From contig NZ_CABVLY010000014.1 of the NCBI RefSeq assembly GCF_902498995.1, forward strand, positions 1-64,000: a stretch of 64,000 nt of DNA, given 5' to 3'. The notes under the pieces are model-generated. The model saw nothing but the letters and a program-made list of their open reading frames with translations, was not told the DNA's origin and ran no database searches. How positions within the stretch are numbered: the stretch's first letter is position 1; every line of letters begins with the position of its first letter. Shown one piece after another: positions 16,617 through 25,534 of the stretch. A program made the translations under genes and the position numbers. This DNA comes from Burkholderia anthina (GTDB taxonomy: Bacteria > Pseudomonadota > Gammaproteobacteria > Burkholderiales > Burkholderiaceae).

Positions 16617-17906
16617 ATGAAAAAAACGCATTACCGCTGGTGGATCGGCGCGCTGCTGTTCGGCGCCGGCATGCTCAACTATCTCGATCGCGCGGCGCTG
16701 TCCGTCGTCGCGCCGATCATCAAGCGCGAACTCGGCATCGACGACGCGCAGATGGGCATCCTGTTCAGCAGTTTCTTCATCGGCTACTGCGTGTTCTGTT
16801 TCGTCGGCGGCTGGGCCGCGGACCGGTTCGGACCGCGGCGCGTGTTCGCCTGCGCGGCCGGCGTGTGGTCGCTGTTCTGCGGCGCGACCGCGCTGGCCGG
16901 TTCGTTCGCACACCTGCTCGTCGTGCGCGTTGCGTTCGGGATCGGCGAAGGGCCGATGGGGACGACGACGAACAAGGCGATCTCGAACTGGTTCCCGCGC
17001 CGCGAAGCCGGCCGCGCGGTCGGCTGGACCAACGCGGGGCAGCCGCTCGGCGCGGCGATCGCGGCGCCGAGCGTCGGGCTCGTCGCGCTGCAGTTCGGCT
17101 GGCGCGTGTCGTTCGTCGTGATTGCCGCGCTCGGCTTCGTGTGGCTTGCCGCGTGGTGGACCTTGTTCCGCGACGATCCGGCGACCCATCCGCGCGTGTC
17201 GCCCGAAGAGGCGCGCGAGATCGTGTCGGACCGGATGATCGACGTCGCGCCCGACGCGCACGCCCCCGATCGTGCCGCCCGCCCGCTGCTGCGCGACCTG
17301 CTGTCGCGCCCGGTGCTCGGCGTCGCGCTCGCGTTCTTCAGCTTCAACTACGTGCTGTATTTCTTCCTGTCGTGGCTGCCGAGCTACCTGACCGACTATC
17401 AGCATCTGAACATCAAGCAGATGAGCGTCGTCGGCATCCTGCCGTGGCTCGGCGCGACCGTCGGCTTCGTGGCCGGCGGCACCGTGTCGGATCGCATCTA
17501 TCGCCGCACCGGCGACGTGCTGTTCGCGCGCAAGGTCGTGATCGTCGTCGGGCTGGCCGTCGCGGCGGCGTGCGTGCTGCTCGCATCGCGCGTGAGTTCG
17601 CTCGGCGCGGCCGTCACGCTGATCGCGATCGCGAGCCTGTTCGCGTTCATGGCGCCGCAGGCGTGCTGGTCGCTGCTGCAGGAGATCGTGCCGCGCGAAC
17701 GCGTCGGCTCGGCGGGCGGCTTCGTGCACCTGCTCGCGAATCTCGCGGGGATCCTGTCGCCGAGCGTGACCGGCTGGCTCGTCCAGTACGGCGGCGGCTA
17801 TGCGAGCGCGTTCGTGCTCGCGGGCGCGTCGGCGCTCGCCGGCGCGGTGATCCTGACGTTCGCGGTGCGCGCGCGGGCCGTCGCGCAGATGCGCGGCGCG
17901 GTCTGA
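16617..17906 (+). CDS. MFS transporter, anion:cation symporter type
   Basis: A 429-residue 12-helix permease. The first helix region 'LNYLDRAALSVVAP' and 'GGWAADRFGPRRVF' after helix 2 are typical of the ACS family that carries hexuronates, galactonate, glucarate and phthalate. The ATG at 16617 follows CAGGAG at good spacing. It is in the same direction as the enolase-superfamily gene 162 bases upstream and probably imports that enzyme's substrate. The closest E. coli analogues are DgoT, ExuT and GarP, but the substrate cannot be fixed from sequence. Confidence 0.88.
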   Translation: MKKTHYRWWIGALLFGAGMLNYLDRAALSVVAPIIKRELGIDDAQMGILFSSFFIGYCVFCFVGGWAADRFGPRRVFACAAGVWSLFCGATALAGSFAHLLVVRVAFGIGEGPMGTTTNKAISNWFPRREAGRAVGWTNAGQPLGAAIAAPSVGLVALQFGWRVSFVVIAALGFVWLAAWWTLFRDDPATHPRVSPEEAREIVSDRMIDVAPDAHAPDRAARPLLRDLLSRPVLGVALAFFSFNYVLYFFLSWLPSYLTDYQHLNIKQMSVVGILPWLGATVGFVAGGTVSDRIYRRTGDVLFARKVVIVVGLAVAAACVLLASRVSSLGAAVTLIAIASLFAFMAPQACWSLLQEIVPRERVGSAGGFVHLLANLAGILSPSVTGWLVQYGGGYASAFVLAGASALAGAVILTFAVRARAVAQMRGAV

Positions 17907-17934
17907 CGAAGCGGTGCGGCGGCGCGTATCGCGC

Positions 17935-18612
17935 TCATGCGTAGGCGCGGATCAGCGTGTCGAGATTGCGTCGGGCGGCCGGCGTGAGCGGCGCGAATTC
18001 CGCGGACTGAAACAGCGGATCCTGGTCGCGCAGATGTTCGAGCGCTTGCCTGCGCCCGGTGCGGAATGCCGCCGACGGCGCGTCGGGGTCCTGCGCCCAT
18101 TCGCGGGCGATCGCGCGATCGTATTCGCGCAGCCGCTCGGGCGCGGCCGCGAGGATCGCGAGATCGGCATCGAGAAAAATGCGTCCGGCGCGCTGCACGT
18201 GGGGATCGGCTTCGAACGCGTCGGGCAGCCGGTGCGCTTTCGTCGCGAGCACGAGTTCGTGCGCGATCGATACGTGCGATGCGTGCGCATGCCGCCACGC
18301 TTCAGCGCAGTGCGTTTGCACGATCTGCACGAGCCATTGCGCGCTGCGCGCTTCGTTTTCCGCATAGTCCGGCAGTGTCGTCGCATAGACGATGTCGTGC
18401 GCCCAGACGGCCAGCGCGATCGCCGGCCACAGCGGCTCGGCACGATACGGCGCGAGATGTTCGAACAGTTCCGCGAGGTGTGCGAGCGTGTGATAGAAGC
18501 GCTGCGGCTCGCGATACGCGCGCTCGACGAGCGGCCAGACGGCGGGCGTGCCGAAGCACGCGTCGCAGGCGGCGCGCAACGTATGCGCGAGGTCGGGGGC
18601 GAGGTCGTTCAT
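17935..18612 (-). CDS. HD-domain metal-dependent phosphohydrolase-like protein
   Basis: A 225-residue predicted HD-superfamily protein. A His in 'FYHTLAHLAELF' (about residue 40) and the HD doublet in 'WAHDIVY' (about residue 70) are the metal ligands expected of this small family. Later residues 'FLDADLAILA' provide a further Asp. Family members are widespread in proteobacteria and mostly uncharacterised; nucleotide or phosphate ester hydrolysis is assumed. I used the ATG at 18612; longer starts give an atypical tail. It converges on the MFS gene with a 28-base gap. Confidence 0.75.
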   Translation of the reverse strand: MNDLAPDLAHTLRAACDACFGTPAVWPLVERAYREPQRFYHTLAHLAELFEHLAPYRAEPLWPAIALAVWAHDIVYATTLPDYAENEARSAQWLVQIVQTHCAEAWRHAHASHVSIAHELVLATKAHRLPDAFEADPHVQRAGRIFLDADLAILAAAPERLREYDRAIAREWAQDPDAPSAAFRTGRRQALEHLRDQDPLFQSAEFAPLTPAARRNLDTLIRAYA

Positions 18613-18879
18613 GTCGGTGATCGGCTCGGGCGGATAATGCGCGCAGCATAGCAAACGCGCCGCGCATGCCGCGCTTCGACGCATCGTTTTCCGCTATCTC
18701 CCGGGCTTGTTTTTCGACGACGCGTCGTGCGCCGCGCGGGCACGCAACGTGTGTGCGCCTCGGCGAACAGCTTCGGAGTCGTTCTTGAACAACCGGCGCT
18801 CGCCGCGACACCCGGTGCTCGCGATCCGTGCGTTCGCAACGTTCGGACTGTGCGCGTGCGTCGCATCGACGGCGCCGGA

Positions 18880-18981
18880 TGTTTCCATCATTACGATCCC
18901 GCGCCGGGACGTTTTCTCGAGCGGTACACGACGCAGCCGGGGCTGCGGTTCCATACGTCCAACGGGTTGAACGACAGCGGC
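18880..18981 (+). pseudogene. Remnant of an aldose 1-epimerase (galM) gene
   Basis: In one plus-strand frame at about 18892-18981 the translation reads 'DPAPGRFLERYTTQPGL' and then 'RFHTSNGLN'. This matches the conserved GalM segment D-P-x-x-G-R-x-L-x-x-x-T-T-x-P-G-x-Q-F-Y-T-G-N. No other epimerase motif is intact around it and there is no start codon with ribosome site. I read it as a decayed fragment inside the 371-base gap between the HD gene and the PhzF-like gene. The rest of the gap shows nothing. Confidence 0.5.
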
Positions 18982-18983
18982 CG

Positions 18984-19841
18984 CTATACGTCGATCACGC
19001 CGCGTCCGAGTGCCACCACACGGCCGCCGACGCCGATCGCGCCACGCTCGCTGACCGACAACCGAAGCAGGCAGGGCCGGCCGACGGCTTCGCCCTGTTC
19101 GATCTCGAACGCGGCGGGCAGCGCATGACGCGCGGCAAGCAGCCAGCCGCCCAGATTCGCACAGGCCGACCCGGTGCCCGGGTCTTCCGAAATGCCGCCC
19201 TGTTTCGCAAAGAAATAGCGGGAGACCACTTTCCCGGGACGATGCGGATCGAATGCGAACACATAGGCCGTCTTGCGGCCGAGGCTGCTGGCCGGCCAGC
19301 GATCGAGGTACGTGCTGTCGGGCCGTGCGCGGCGCACGGCCGCGGGGGTCTTGACGGCGACCAGCAGCTGGTCCGCGCCGGTGTCGACCCAGAGCGGCGG
19401 CGCGAGCAGATCGTCCGTCGTCAATCCGAGCATGGCCGCGGTGTCGGTATCGGGCAATGCGCAGGGCGCGGTTTTCGGCATGCCCGTGTGCGGCGCGGTG
19501 AACGTCCACACGTCGCCGCTCGCATCGACGTCGACCACGCCGGCCTTGAATTCGAGCGACAGCGCGTTGCCTGCCGCGAGCGTGTCGCGCACGACGTGCG
19601 CGGTGCCGAGCGTCGGATGGCCCGCGAACGCCATCTCGTAGCCGGGCGTGAAGATGCGCACGCGCGCATGCGCGCGATCCGACGGCAGCACGAAGGTCGT
19701 TTCCGACAGGTTGAACTGCACGGCCAGCGCCTGCATGGTCGCGTCGTCCATGCCGCGCGCATCCTCGAACACGCATAACGGATTGCCGCCGAACGTGGAT
19801 TCGGCGAATACATTGAGCAGGCGGAACGCGTACGTGGTCAT
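18984..19841 (-). CDS. PhzF-family isomerase-like protein
   Basis: A 285-residue member of the PhzF/DAP epimerase-fold family. The N-terminal motif 'FGGNPLCVF', the proposed catalytic glutamate E47 ('NLSETTFV') and the second-half signature 'SEDPGTGSA' are all present. Characterised relatives include phenazine PhzF, but most are uncharacterised and no phenazine genes are here. The ATG at 19841 follows GAGAG; a start 21 bases upstream lacks one. It is isolated, with the galM remnant just past its end. Confidence 0.85.
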   Translation of the reverse strand: MTTYAFRLLNVFAESTFGGNPLCVFEDARGMDDATMQALAVQFNLSETTFVLPSDRAHARVRIFTPGYEMAFAGHPTLGTAHVVRDTLAAGNALSLEFKAGVVDVDASGDVWTFTAPHTGMPKTAPCALPDTDTAAMLGLTTDDLLAPPLWVDTGADQLLVAVKTPAAVRRARPDSTYLDRWPASSLGRKTAYVFAFDPHRPGKVVSRYFFAKQGGISEDPGTGSACANLGGWLLAARHALPAAFEIEQGEAVGRPCLLRLSVSERGAIGVGGRVVALGRGVIDV

Positions 19842-20031
19842 TCGAATCTCTCGGTGTGGCATGACGCAACGGCGCTCGTTCGGTGCGATACCGTCGTCGT
19901 GCGATCCGTCATTGTGCCTCGAAGACGCGCAGCAGGTGTCGCGCGACCGCGATCTGCCGCGCCTGCGGAATCGGGCCGGCGATTTCGATGCGGGCACAAC
20001 GAATGTGTCTGTCGAAGCGCCGTTTCCGATC

Positions 20032-21003
20032 TCAATGCGACGATACATAAACGGCATCCTCGAACGCCTCCGGCAGCGCGAAGCGTTCGCGCATGCGCTT
20101 CGTCTCCTGCGCGGGCGTGAGGCCGAACAGCCGCTTGAATTCCCGGCTGAATTGCGACGGGCTCGTATAGCCGACGGCATAGCACGCGGCTTCCGCCGTC
20201 AGATCCTGACGCACCATCAACAGGCGCGCCTGATGCAGGCGCGTCGATTTCAGATACTGGATCGGCGACACCTGCGTGATCGCCTTGAAGTGACTGTGGA
20301 AGCTCGGCACGCTCATCCCGGCTTCCGCGGCCAGCTGCGGCACGTCGAGCGAGCGCGCGTAGCCGGTGTGGATCACGCGCAGCGACCGGCCGATCCGGCC
20401 GAACTGCCCGCGCATCGCGAGCGCGCTTCTCATCGCGCTGCCCTGCGCGCCGGTGAGCACGCGGAAATACAGCTCGCGCAGCAGCGCCGGGCCGAGCACC
20501 GCCGCTTCGAGCGGCCGGTGCATCGCCTCGACGAAACGCAGCACGCTCGTCTGCATCGCTTCGTCCATCGGCGTCGACATCATGCTCCGGGGCGCCTGCA
20601 CGGGTTCCGCGGCGCCTTCGCCGTCGATCTGCGCGGCCAGCTCCGCCGCCATCGTGAAATCGAGGTGCAGATACAGCGCAAGCAGCGGCCGCGCGGGCGT
20701 CGCATCGGTTTCCATGCTGAACGGCACGGGCACCGATACGGCCAGGTAATGATCCGCGTCGTACAGATAGCGTTCGCCGCCGAAGTAGCCGCGCTTGCTG
20801 CCCTGGCAGACGATCACGATCCCCGGGTCGTACAGCACCGGCGTGCGCGACAGCGCGCGGTTCGAACGCAGGATGCGCACGCTCGGCAGCGCCGTCAGGT
20901 TGTAGCCTTCGTCGGGCGCCAGTGCGTTCAGCAGCGCAATCAGGCGTTTGCGGCTGCGCACGGACAGTGACGACGATGAGGCGGGGAGGGCGGCAGCGCT
21001 CAT
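20032..21003 (-). CDS. AraC-family transcriptional regulator (YqhC-like)
   Basis: A 323-residue regulator with an AraC_N ligand-binding domain (about residues 25-180) and a C-terminal double HTH of AraC type (about 215-310, 'SVPSFHSHFKAIT' and 'GYTSPSQFSREFKRLFG'). YqhC-type proteins respond to reactive aldehydes and often control a neighbouring oxidoreductase. The divergent SDR gene starting at 21098 fits that pattern, with a 94-base shared promoter region. I used the ATG at 21003. Confidence 0.88.
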   Translation of the reverse strand: MSAAALPASSSSLSVRSRKRLIALLNALAPDEGYNLTALPSVRILRSNRALSRTPVLYDPGIVIVCQGSKRGYFGGERYLYDADHYLAVSVPVPFSMETDATPARPLLALYLHLDFTMAAELAAQIDGEGAAEPVQAPRSMMSTPMDEAMQTSVLRFVEAMHRPLEAAVLGPALLRELYFRVLTGAQGSAMRSALAMRGQFGRIGRSLRVIHTGYARSLDVPQLAAEAGMSVPSFHSHFKAITQVSPIQYLKSTRLHQARLLMVRQDLTAEAACYAVGYTSPSQFSREFKRLFGLTPAQETKRMRERFALPEAFEDAVYVSSH

Positions 21004-21097
21004 AGTTTTATACAAGAAGATTAGCGGATTCCGGCTTATTCGGCGTAGTGCGTCAGACTAACATGCATGCTTCGATCGATATTCAGGAGAAGCTCAC

Positions 21098-21931
21098 ATG
21101 GCATCCGGCAATCTCATCCTCATCACCGGCGTCAGCAGCGGCTTCGGCCGCTCGCTTGCGCAACAGGCGCTGGCCGCGGGTCACACGGTGGTCGGCACCG
21201 TGAGAAGCGAAGAGGCGCGGGCGGCGTTCGAAGCGCTGTCCGCGCACGCGGCGTTCGCGCGCGTGCTCGACGTGACCGATTTCGAGCGCATCGACGGCGT
21301 CGTCGCGGACATCGAGGCAAGCATCGGGCCCGTCGACGTGCTGGTGAACAACGCCGGCTACGGGCACGAAGGCATCATGGAGGAGTCGCCGCTGTCGGAG
21401 CTGCGCCGTCAGTTCGACGTGAACGTGTTCGGCGCCGTCGCGATGATGAAGGCGGTCGTGCCGTTCATGCGCGAACGTCGCCGCGGCCGGATTCTGAACA
21501 TCACGTCGATGGGCGGCCACATCACGATGCCAGGCATCGCGTATTACTGCGGCAGCAAGTTCGCGCTGGAAGGCATTTCCGAAGCGCTCGGCAAGGAGCT
21601 CGAACCGTTCGGCATTGCGGTGACCGCGGTCGCGCCGGGCTCGTTCCGCACCGATTGGGCCGGCCGCTCGATGACGCGAACGCCGCGCGCGATCGCCGAT
21701 TACGATGCGATCTTCGATCCGATCCGCCGTGCCCGCGAGGAGAAAAGCGGGCGGCAACCCGGCGATCCCGTGAAGGCGGCGCGCGCGATGCTCGCGATCA
21801 TCGACGCGGAACGGCCGCCCGCGCATCTGCTGCTCGGTAGCGATGCGCTTGGACTGGTGCGCGGCAAATTGTCGGCACTGGAAGACGAAATTCGCGCATG
21901 GGAGGCGGTGACGGTTTCCACGGACGGTTGA
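21098..21931 (+). CDS. Short-chain dehydrogenase/reductase
   Basis: A 277-residue classical SDR. The Rossmann glycine motif 'TGVSSGFG' (10-17), 'NNAG' (84-87), S137 and the Y150-x-x-x-K154 pair are intact, so it should be an active NAD(P)-dependent oxidoreductase. It starts at an ATG with AGGAG 8 bases upstream. It is divergent from the AraC-type regulator, which probably controls it. The substrate is unknown, and the family makes an aldehyde or ketone reductase the most general guess. Confidence 0.9.
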   Translation: MASGNLILITGVSSGFGRSLAQQALAAGHTVVGTVRSEEARAAFEALSAHAAFARVLDVTDFERIDGVVADIEASIGPVDVLVNNAGYGHEGIMEESPLSELRRQFDVNVFGAVAMMKAVVPFMRERRRGRILNITSMGGHITMPGIAYYCGSKFALEGISEALGKELEPFGIAVTAVAPGSFRTDWAGRSMTRTPRAIADYDAIFDPIRRAREEKSGRQPGDPVKAARAMLAIIDAERPPAHLLLGSDALGLVRGKLSALEDEIRAWEAVTVSTDG

Positions 21932-22278
21932 GGCGCGATTTTCGTGCGGCGTCGTGTACTTGTACGGTTAGTTGCATTGCATGGCGACTGTCCGTTATCG
22001 GCGCTCGATGCACGTGACGTCGCCCACGTGGAGTTTGGAGACTGACGCGAGCGGGTCGGAACAGGGCATCCGGTGCGATATTGGGGCGCGTCGCGTCGCC
22101 GGCATGCCGCTCGTGCCGGAACCGCATCCGCTTCATGACACCGTCGCGGTTTTCCGCTACAACGAGGAGGGCTGCGTCGACTCGCGCGGTGTGCCGCCGC
22201 GCCGCAGCCCGACACCGACCCCCGCCCGGGCGGTCGGCCGGTACGCAATGTCTACCTATCCCAAAGGAGCCAGCAGCC
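21932..22278. other. Intergenic region upstream of the hydrolase gene
   Basis: 347 bases with no supported gene. Frames that extend the downstream hydrolase upstream are arginine- and proline-rich and lack family similarity. The section around 21955-21985 is AT-richer and may hold the hydrolase promoter, which would leave a long 5' leader. No clear hairpin or repeat. Confidence 0.4.
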
Positions 22279-23115
22279 ATGCCGTACATCACCACGAAGG
22301 ACAACGTCGATATTTTCTACAAGGACTGGGGCCCGAAGGATGCGCAGCCGATCGTCTTCCATCATGGCTGGCCGCTGTCCGCCGACGACTGGGATGCGCA
22401 GATGCTGTTCTTCGTCCGGAACGGCTATCGCGTGATCGCGCACGACCGTCGCGGCCACGGCCGCTCGGCGCAGGTATCCGACGGTCACGACATGGATCAC
22501 TACGCCGCCGATGCGTTCGCGGTGGTCGAAGCCCTCGACCTGCGCAACGCGGTTCATATCGGTCACTCGACCGGCGGCGGCGAAGTCGCACGCTATGTGG
22601 CCCGCCACGGCGAGCCAGCCGGCCGCGTCGCGAAGGCCGTGCTGGTCAGCGCGGTGCCGCCGCTGATGCTGAAGACCGACGCGAACCCGGAAGGCCTGCC
22701 GCTCGACGTGTTCGACGGCTTCCGCAAGGCGCTCGCCGACAATCGCGCGCAATTCTTCCTCGACGTGCCGTCCGGCCCGTTCTACGGCTTCAACCGGCCC
22801 GGTGCGACGGTGCACCAGGGCGTGATCCGGAACTGGTGGCGTCAGGGCATGGAGGGGAGCGCGAAGGCGCACTACGAAGGCATCAAGGCGTTCTCGGAAA
22901 CGGACCAGACCGAAGACCTGCGCGCGATCTCGGTGCCGACGCTCGTGCTGCACGGCGAGGACGACCAGATCGTGCCGATCGCGGATTCGGCGCTGAAGTC
23001 GGTGAAGCTGTTGAAGAACGGCACGCTGAAGACGTATCCGGGCTATTCGCACGGGATGCTGACCGTCAATGCGGACGTGCTGAACGCCGACCTGCTGGCG
23101 TTCGTGCAGGCGTAA
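22279..23115 (+). CDS. Alpha/beta hydrolase, non-haem chloroperoxidase (perhydrolase) type
   Basis: A 278-residue alpha/beta hydrolase. The nucleophile elbow is 'GHSTGG' with S97, the acid is an Asp in 'HGEDDQIVP', and the base is the His in 'GYSHG' near the C-terminus. 'HHGWPLS' forms the oxyanion region with the Trp seen in bacterial cofactor-free haloperoxidases. Such enzymes are esterases with perhydrolase activity in vitro; the physiological substrate is usually unknown. A strong AAAGGAG precedes the ATG at 22279, overriding longer frames. Monocistronic, with a good terminator after it. Confidence 0.9.
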   Translation: MPYITTKDNVDIFYKDWGPKDAQPIVFHHGWPLSADDWDAQMLFFVRNGYRVIAHDRRGHGRSAQVSDGHDMDHYAADAFAVVEALDLRNAVHIGHSTGGGEVARYVARHGEPAGRVAKAVLVSAVPPLMLKTDANPEGLPLDVFDGFRKALADNRAQFFLDVPSGPFYGFNRPGATVHQGVIRNWWRQGMEGSAKAHYEGIKAFSETDQTEDLRAISVPTLVLHGEDDQIVPIADSALKSVKLLKNGTLKTYPGYSHGMLTVNADVLNADLLAFVQA

Positions 23116-23129
23116 CGCGCGCGGCGCAT

Positions 23130-23184
23130 GCCCGCTTCGGCGGGCTGCGCCGTGCTGGCCGGCAACGCCGGCCGTTTCGTTTTC
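23130..23184 (+). terminator. Terminator after the chloroperoxidase-like gene
   Basis: Two hairpins in succession. The first is GCCCGC-TTCG-GCGGGC (23130-23145). The second is GGCCGGC-AAC-GCCGGCC (23157-23173), followed by a T-rich run to 23184. The second has the form of an intrinsic terminator and lies 42 bases after the stop codon. Confidence 0.7.
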
Positions 23185-23268
23185 GCGGGGCTTGCGTGAA
23201 TCGTGCGTGATGCAGAAAGAGAACCGCGGCGCATGCGCGTTCAGCCGGTTCGCATGTTGCGCGGCGTG

Positions 23269-24684
23269 TCACGCCTCGTTCGCGGCGCTGTCGCCCGGAT
23301 TGCCGAGTTCGCCCTCGATCGCGGCCATCAGATCGTCGACGCCCACCATCAGCGCGCGCACCTGACGCAGCGCTTCGTACTGATGCAGCACGGCGCGCCA
23401 TGACGGCTGCTCCAGCAGCGCTTGCCAGATGACGCCGAGGCCGTGCCGATCGGCATCCGCTCGCTGCGCCAGCGCGCTCGCATATTCGAGGCTCGCCGGC
23501 GCCGACAGCAACTGCATGCGGCTCGCGGCGCCCAGCAGGCGCGGCGTCGGATCTGCCGCTGCATCGCAGCAGTACAGCACCTCGCGTTGCAGCGCCGCAT
23601 CGTCGATCGTCAGCGCATGCAGCGACGCGCCGTGCAGCCGCACCGCGCCTTCGCGCGTGTCGAACGCGTAGACGGTATCCGGATCGGCTTGCGCGAGCAG
23701 GCTCAGGCCGCGCGTGAGACGCGGCAAATCGGTCGTCGCCGCATCGGCCGACGCTTTCGCCTCGACGAGAAACCGGACATGCCACGCGGCCGACGGATCG
23801 TCGCCGCGCGCGCGGTCGAGCAGCACCGCATCCCATTCGGTCTTCGCGCGATCGTGCTTGCCCGGTATCGACGACGGCACGCGCATCGACGTCACCACGC
23901 GATACGTGCGTTTCGCATCGTCCGCGTCGAGCTGGGCCGCCAGCGCGTCGAGCGCCTGCGCGGCCAGCGCTTCGACGGCCGCGCCGCGCTGTTGCGACGT
24001 CGCACCCTGCGCGACGGCGAGCGCGCTGCCTTCGAGCGGGCCCTGGCGTTCCCACAGCGTGCGGTATTGCCGGACGTCCGGATCCGGCAGCAGTGCGTCG
24101 AGACGCTGCAGCCGGCCGAGCGCCGGGTTGTCCTTCAGCTTGACGATGTCCTGTTCGAACGCGGTGTCGGTTGCCATTTCCGGTTGCGTGAGCAACTGTT
24201 GCAGCGTGGCGTCGAGATCGTGCCACGACGCATCGGCCGCCGCCGCATGCAGCCGCGCGAGCGGCGCGCGTTGCCACGCCTGTGCGTGACGCTCGAGCCG
24301 GGCCGGATGCGCGATCGTGTTGACGGCCGAGCGCAGCCTGCGCCGGTCCTGCTCCGCATGCGCGGCGAGCGACGCGTACTCGCGCACGGCTGTCGCGCCG
24401 TGCCGCAGCACCGCGGCCTGAAACGCGGGGTCGCCGGATCGTGCGTCGATGGCGTCGCCGATCATCCGCGCGAGCGCATCGACGAAGCGATGTTGCAGCT
24501 CCGGGCCGGGCGTGCGGCCGTCGGCCCGCACGCGGCGCGCTTCCTCGATCACGATCGCGATGACGGTGGCCGGATTCGCGGCGTCGGTCAGCGACGCCGC
24601 GCGCACGAGCGGCGGCAGCCGGAAACGGCGATCGACGGAGCACAGGACTTCATCCAGCAGGGCGGGCAACGGTGTCGGCGGCAT
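23269..24684 (-). CDS. Unknown protein with a PD-(D/E)XK nuclease-like motif
   Basis: A 471-residue cytoplasmic protein with no signal peptide or membrane segment. The first 230 residues are helical and carry no motif I recognise. From about 230 the residues fall in the order of a PD-(D/E)XK core: E237 in a helix ('AAVEALAAQAL'), D285 at a strand ('EWDAVLLD'), then E308-A-K310 ('FLVEAKAS'). The Asp to ExK spacing suits this superfamily. Function is unknown. It could be an inactive relative or coincidence. It is flanked by unrelated genes, and no methylase or phage gene is near. The start is uncertain; I used the ATG at 24684. Confidence 0.6.
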   Translation of the reverse strand: MPPTPLPALLDEVLCSVDRRFRLPPLVRAASLTDAANPATVIAIVIEEARRVRADGRTPGPELQHRFVDALARMIGDAIDARSGDPAFQAAVLRHGATAVREYASLAAHAEQDRRRLRSAVNTIAHPARLERHAQAWQRAPLARLHAAAADASWHDLDATLQQLLTQPEMATDTAFEQDIVKLKDNPALGRLQRLDALLPDPDVRQYRTLWERQGPLEGSALAVAQGATSQQRGAAVEALAAQALDALAAQLDADDAKRTYRVVTSMRVPSSIPGKHDRAKTEWDAVLLDRARGDDPSAAWHVRFLVEAKASADAATTDLPRLTRGLSLLAQADPDTVYAFDTREGAVRLHGASLHALTIDDAALQREVLYCCDAAADPTPRLLGAASRMQLLSAPASLEYASALAQRADADRHGLGVIWQALLEQPSWRAVLHQYEALRQVRALMVGVDDLMAAIEGELGNPGDSAANEA

Positions 24685-24825
24685 GGCGAATGGCGGCGGT
24701 GAACGCGGGGCGCGCGTTCGTGACTTGCGATGTGCAACGGTATCACGCAGCGCCGGCATGCAGGGCCGGGCGTGGCGCGCCCGTCGTCATGCGCCGGCCG
24801 GCGCGGCCGCCATGGGCATGCGTTG

Positions 24826-25425
24826 TCACGCGTGCAGCGCGTCGATCTGCCTGCGTGCGTTCGCGAGCCCGGCGTCGAAGCCGTGCGGCTTCATGTCGAG
24901 CCCTTCCGCATAGACGAATTGCACGTGCCGAATACCCATCAGGCCCAGCACGGCGCGCAGATACGGCGTGACCGCGTCGGTTGCCTGCCCGACGTGCACG
25001 CCGCCGCGCGAGCTGAACACGATCGCGTCGACGCCTTCGACGAGCCCCGCCGGGTAAGTCTCCGTGTAGCGGAACGTCACGTGTGCGCGCGCAACCAGGT
25101 CGAACCAGTTCTTCAACGGTGTCGGCACGTTGAGGTTGTACATCGGCGCGCCGATCAGCAGCAGGTCGCTGGCTTTCAATTCCGCGACGAGCCGGTCGGA
25201 CAACGCCACCGCCTGCTGCACGCGCCCGCTTTCCGCGCGGGCGCCGCGCAGCGCGTGGAACAGCGCGCCGTCGAGCACCGGCAGGTCGAGGCCGGCGAGA
25301 TCGCGCACGACCACGTCGTCCTGGTGCCCGTTGGCCTTGCGCTGCGCGACGAACGCGTCGATCAGCGCGTTGGTCTGCGACCGGCTGCCGTTGAGGCTGG
25401 ATTTCAGTACGAGAATGCGGGCCAT
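24826..25425 (-). CDS. azoR: FMN-dependent NADH-azoreductase
   Basis: A 199-residue flavodoxin-like quinone/azo reductase of the AzoR/AcpD family. The phosphate-binding start 'LKSSLNGSRSQT' (8-19) and the FMN contact 'PMYNLNVPTPLKNW' (about 94-107) are typical. It reduces quinones and azo compounds by two electrons in the cytoplasm and is usually linked to thiol or quinone stress. It is divergent from a LysR gene with a 109-base control region that contains a perfect inverted repeat (25475-25491), so induction by that LysR is likely. Confidence 0.93.
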   Translation of the reverse strand: MARILVLKSSLNGSRSQTNALIDAFVAQRKANGHQDDVVVRDLAGLDLPVLDGALFHALRGARAESGRVQQAVALSDRLVAELKASDLLLIGAPMYNLNVPTPLKNWFDLVARAHVTFRYTETYPAGLVEGVDAIVFSSRGGVHVGQATDAVTPYLRAVLGLMGIRHVQFVYAEGLDMKPHGFDAGLANARRQIDALHA

Positions 25426-25474
25426 CTGAATCGCTCCGTTCGACGATGATCAATGGAACCGATCCTATCACCCA

Positions 25475-25491
25475 CTTTTTGTCTCAAAAAG
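25475..25491. promoter_or_regulatory. Inverted repeat in the azoR-LysR control region
   Basis: CTTTTT-N5-AAAAAG, a perfect 6-bp inverted repeat in the AT-rich centre of the divergent gap. A TACTAT at 25495-25500 just beyond could be the -10 box of the LysR gene. The position fits an operator for the LysR protein. Confidence 0.45.
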
Positions 25492-25534
25492 CGATACTAT
25501 TTCCGCTCAATGTAGTGTTTTTATCTCCAATCGC

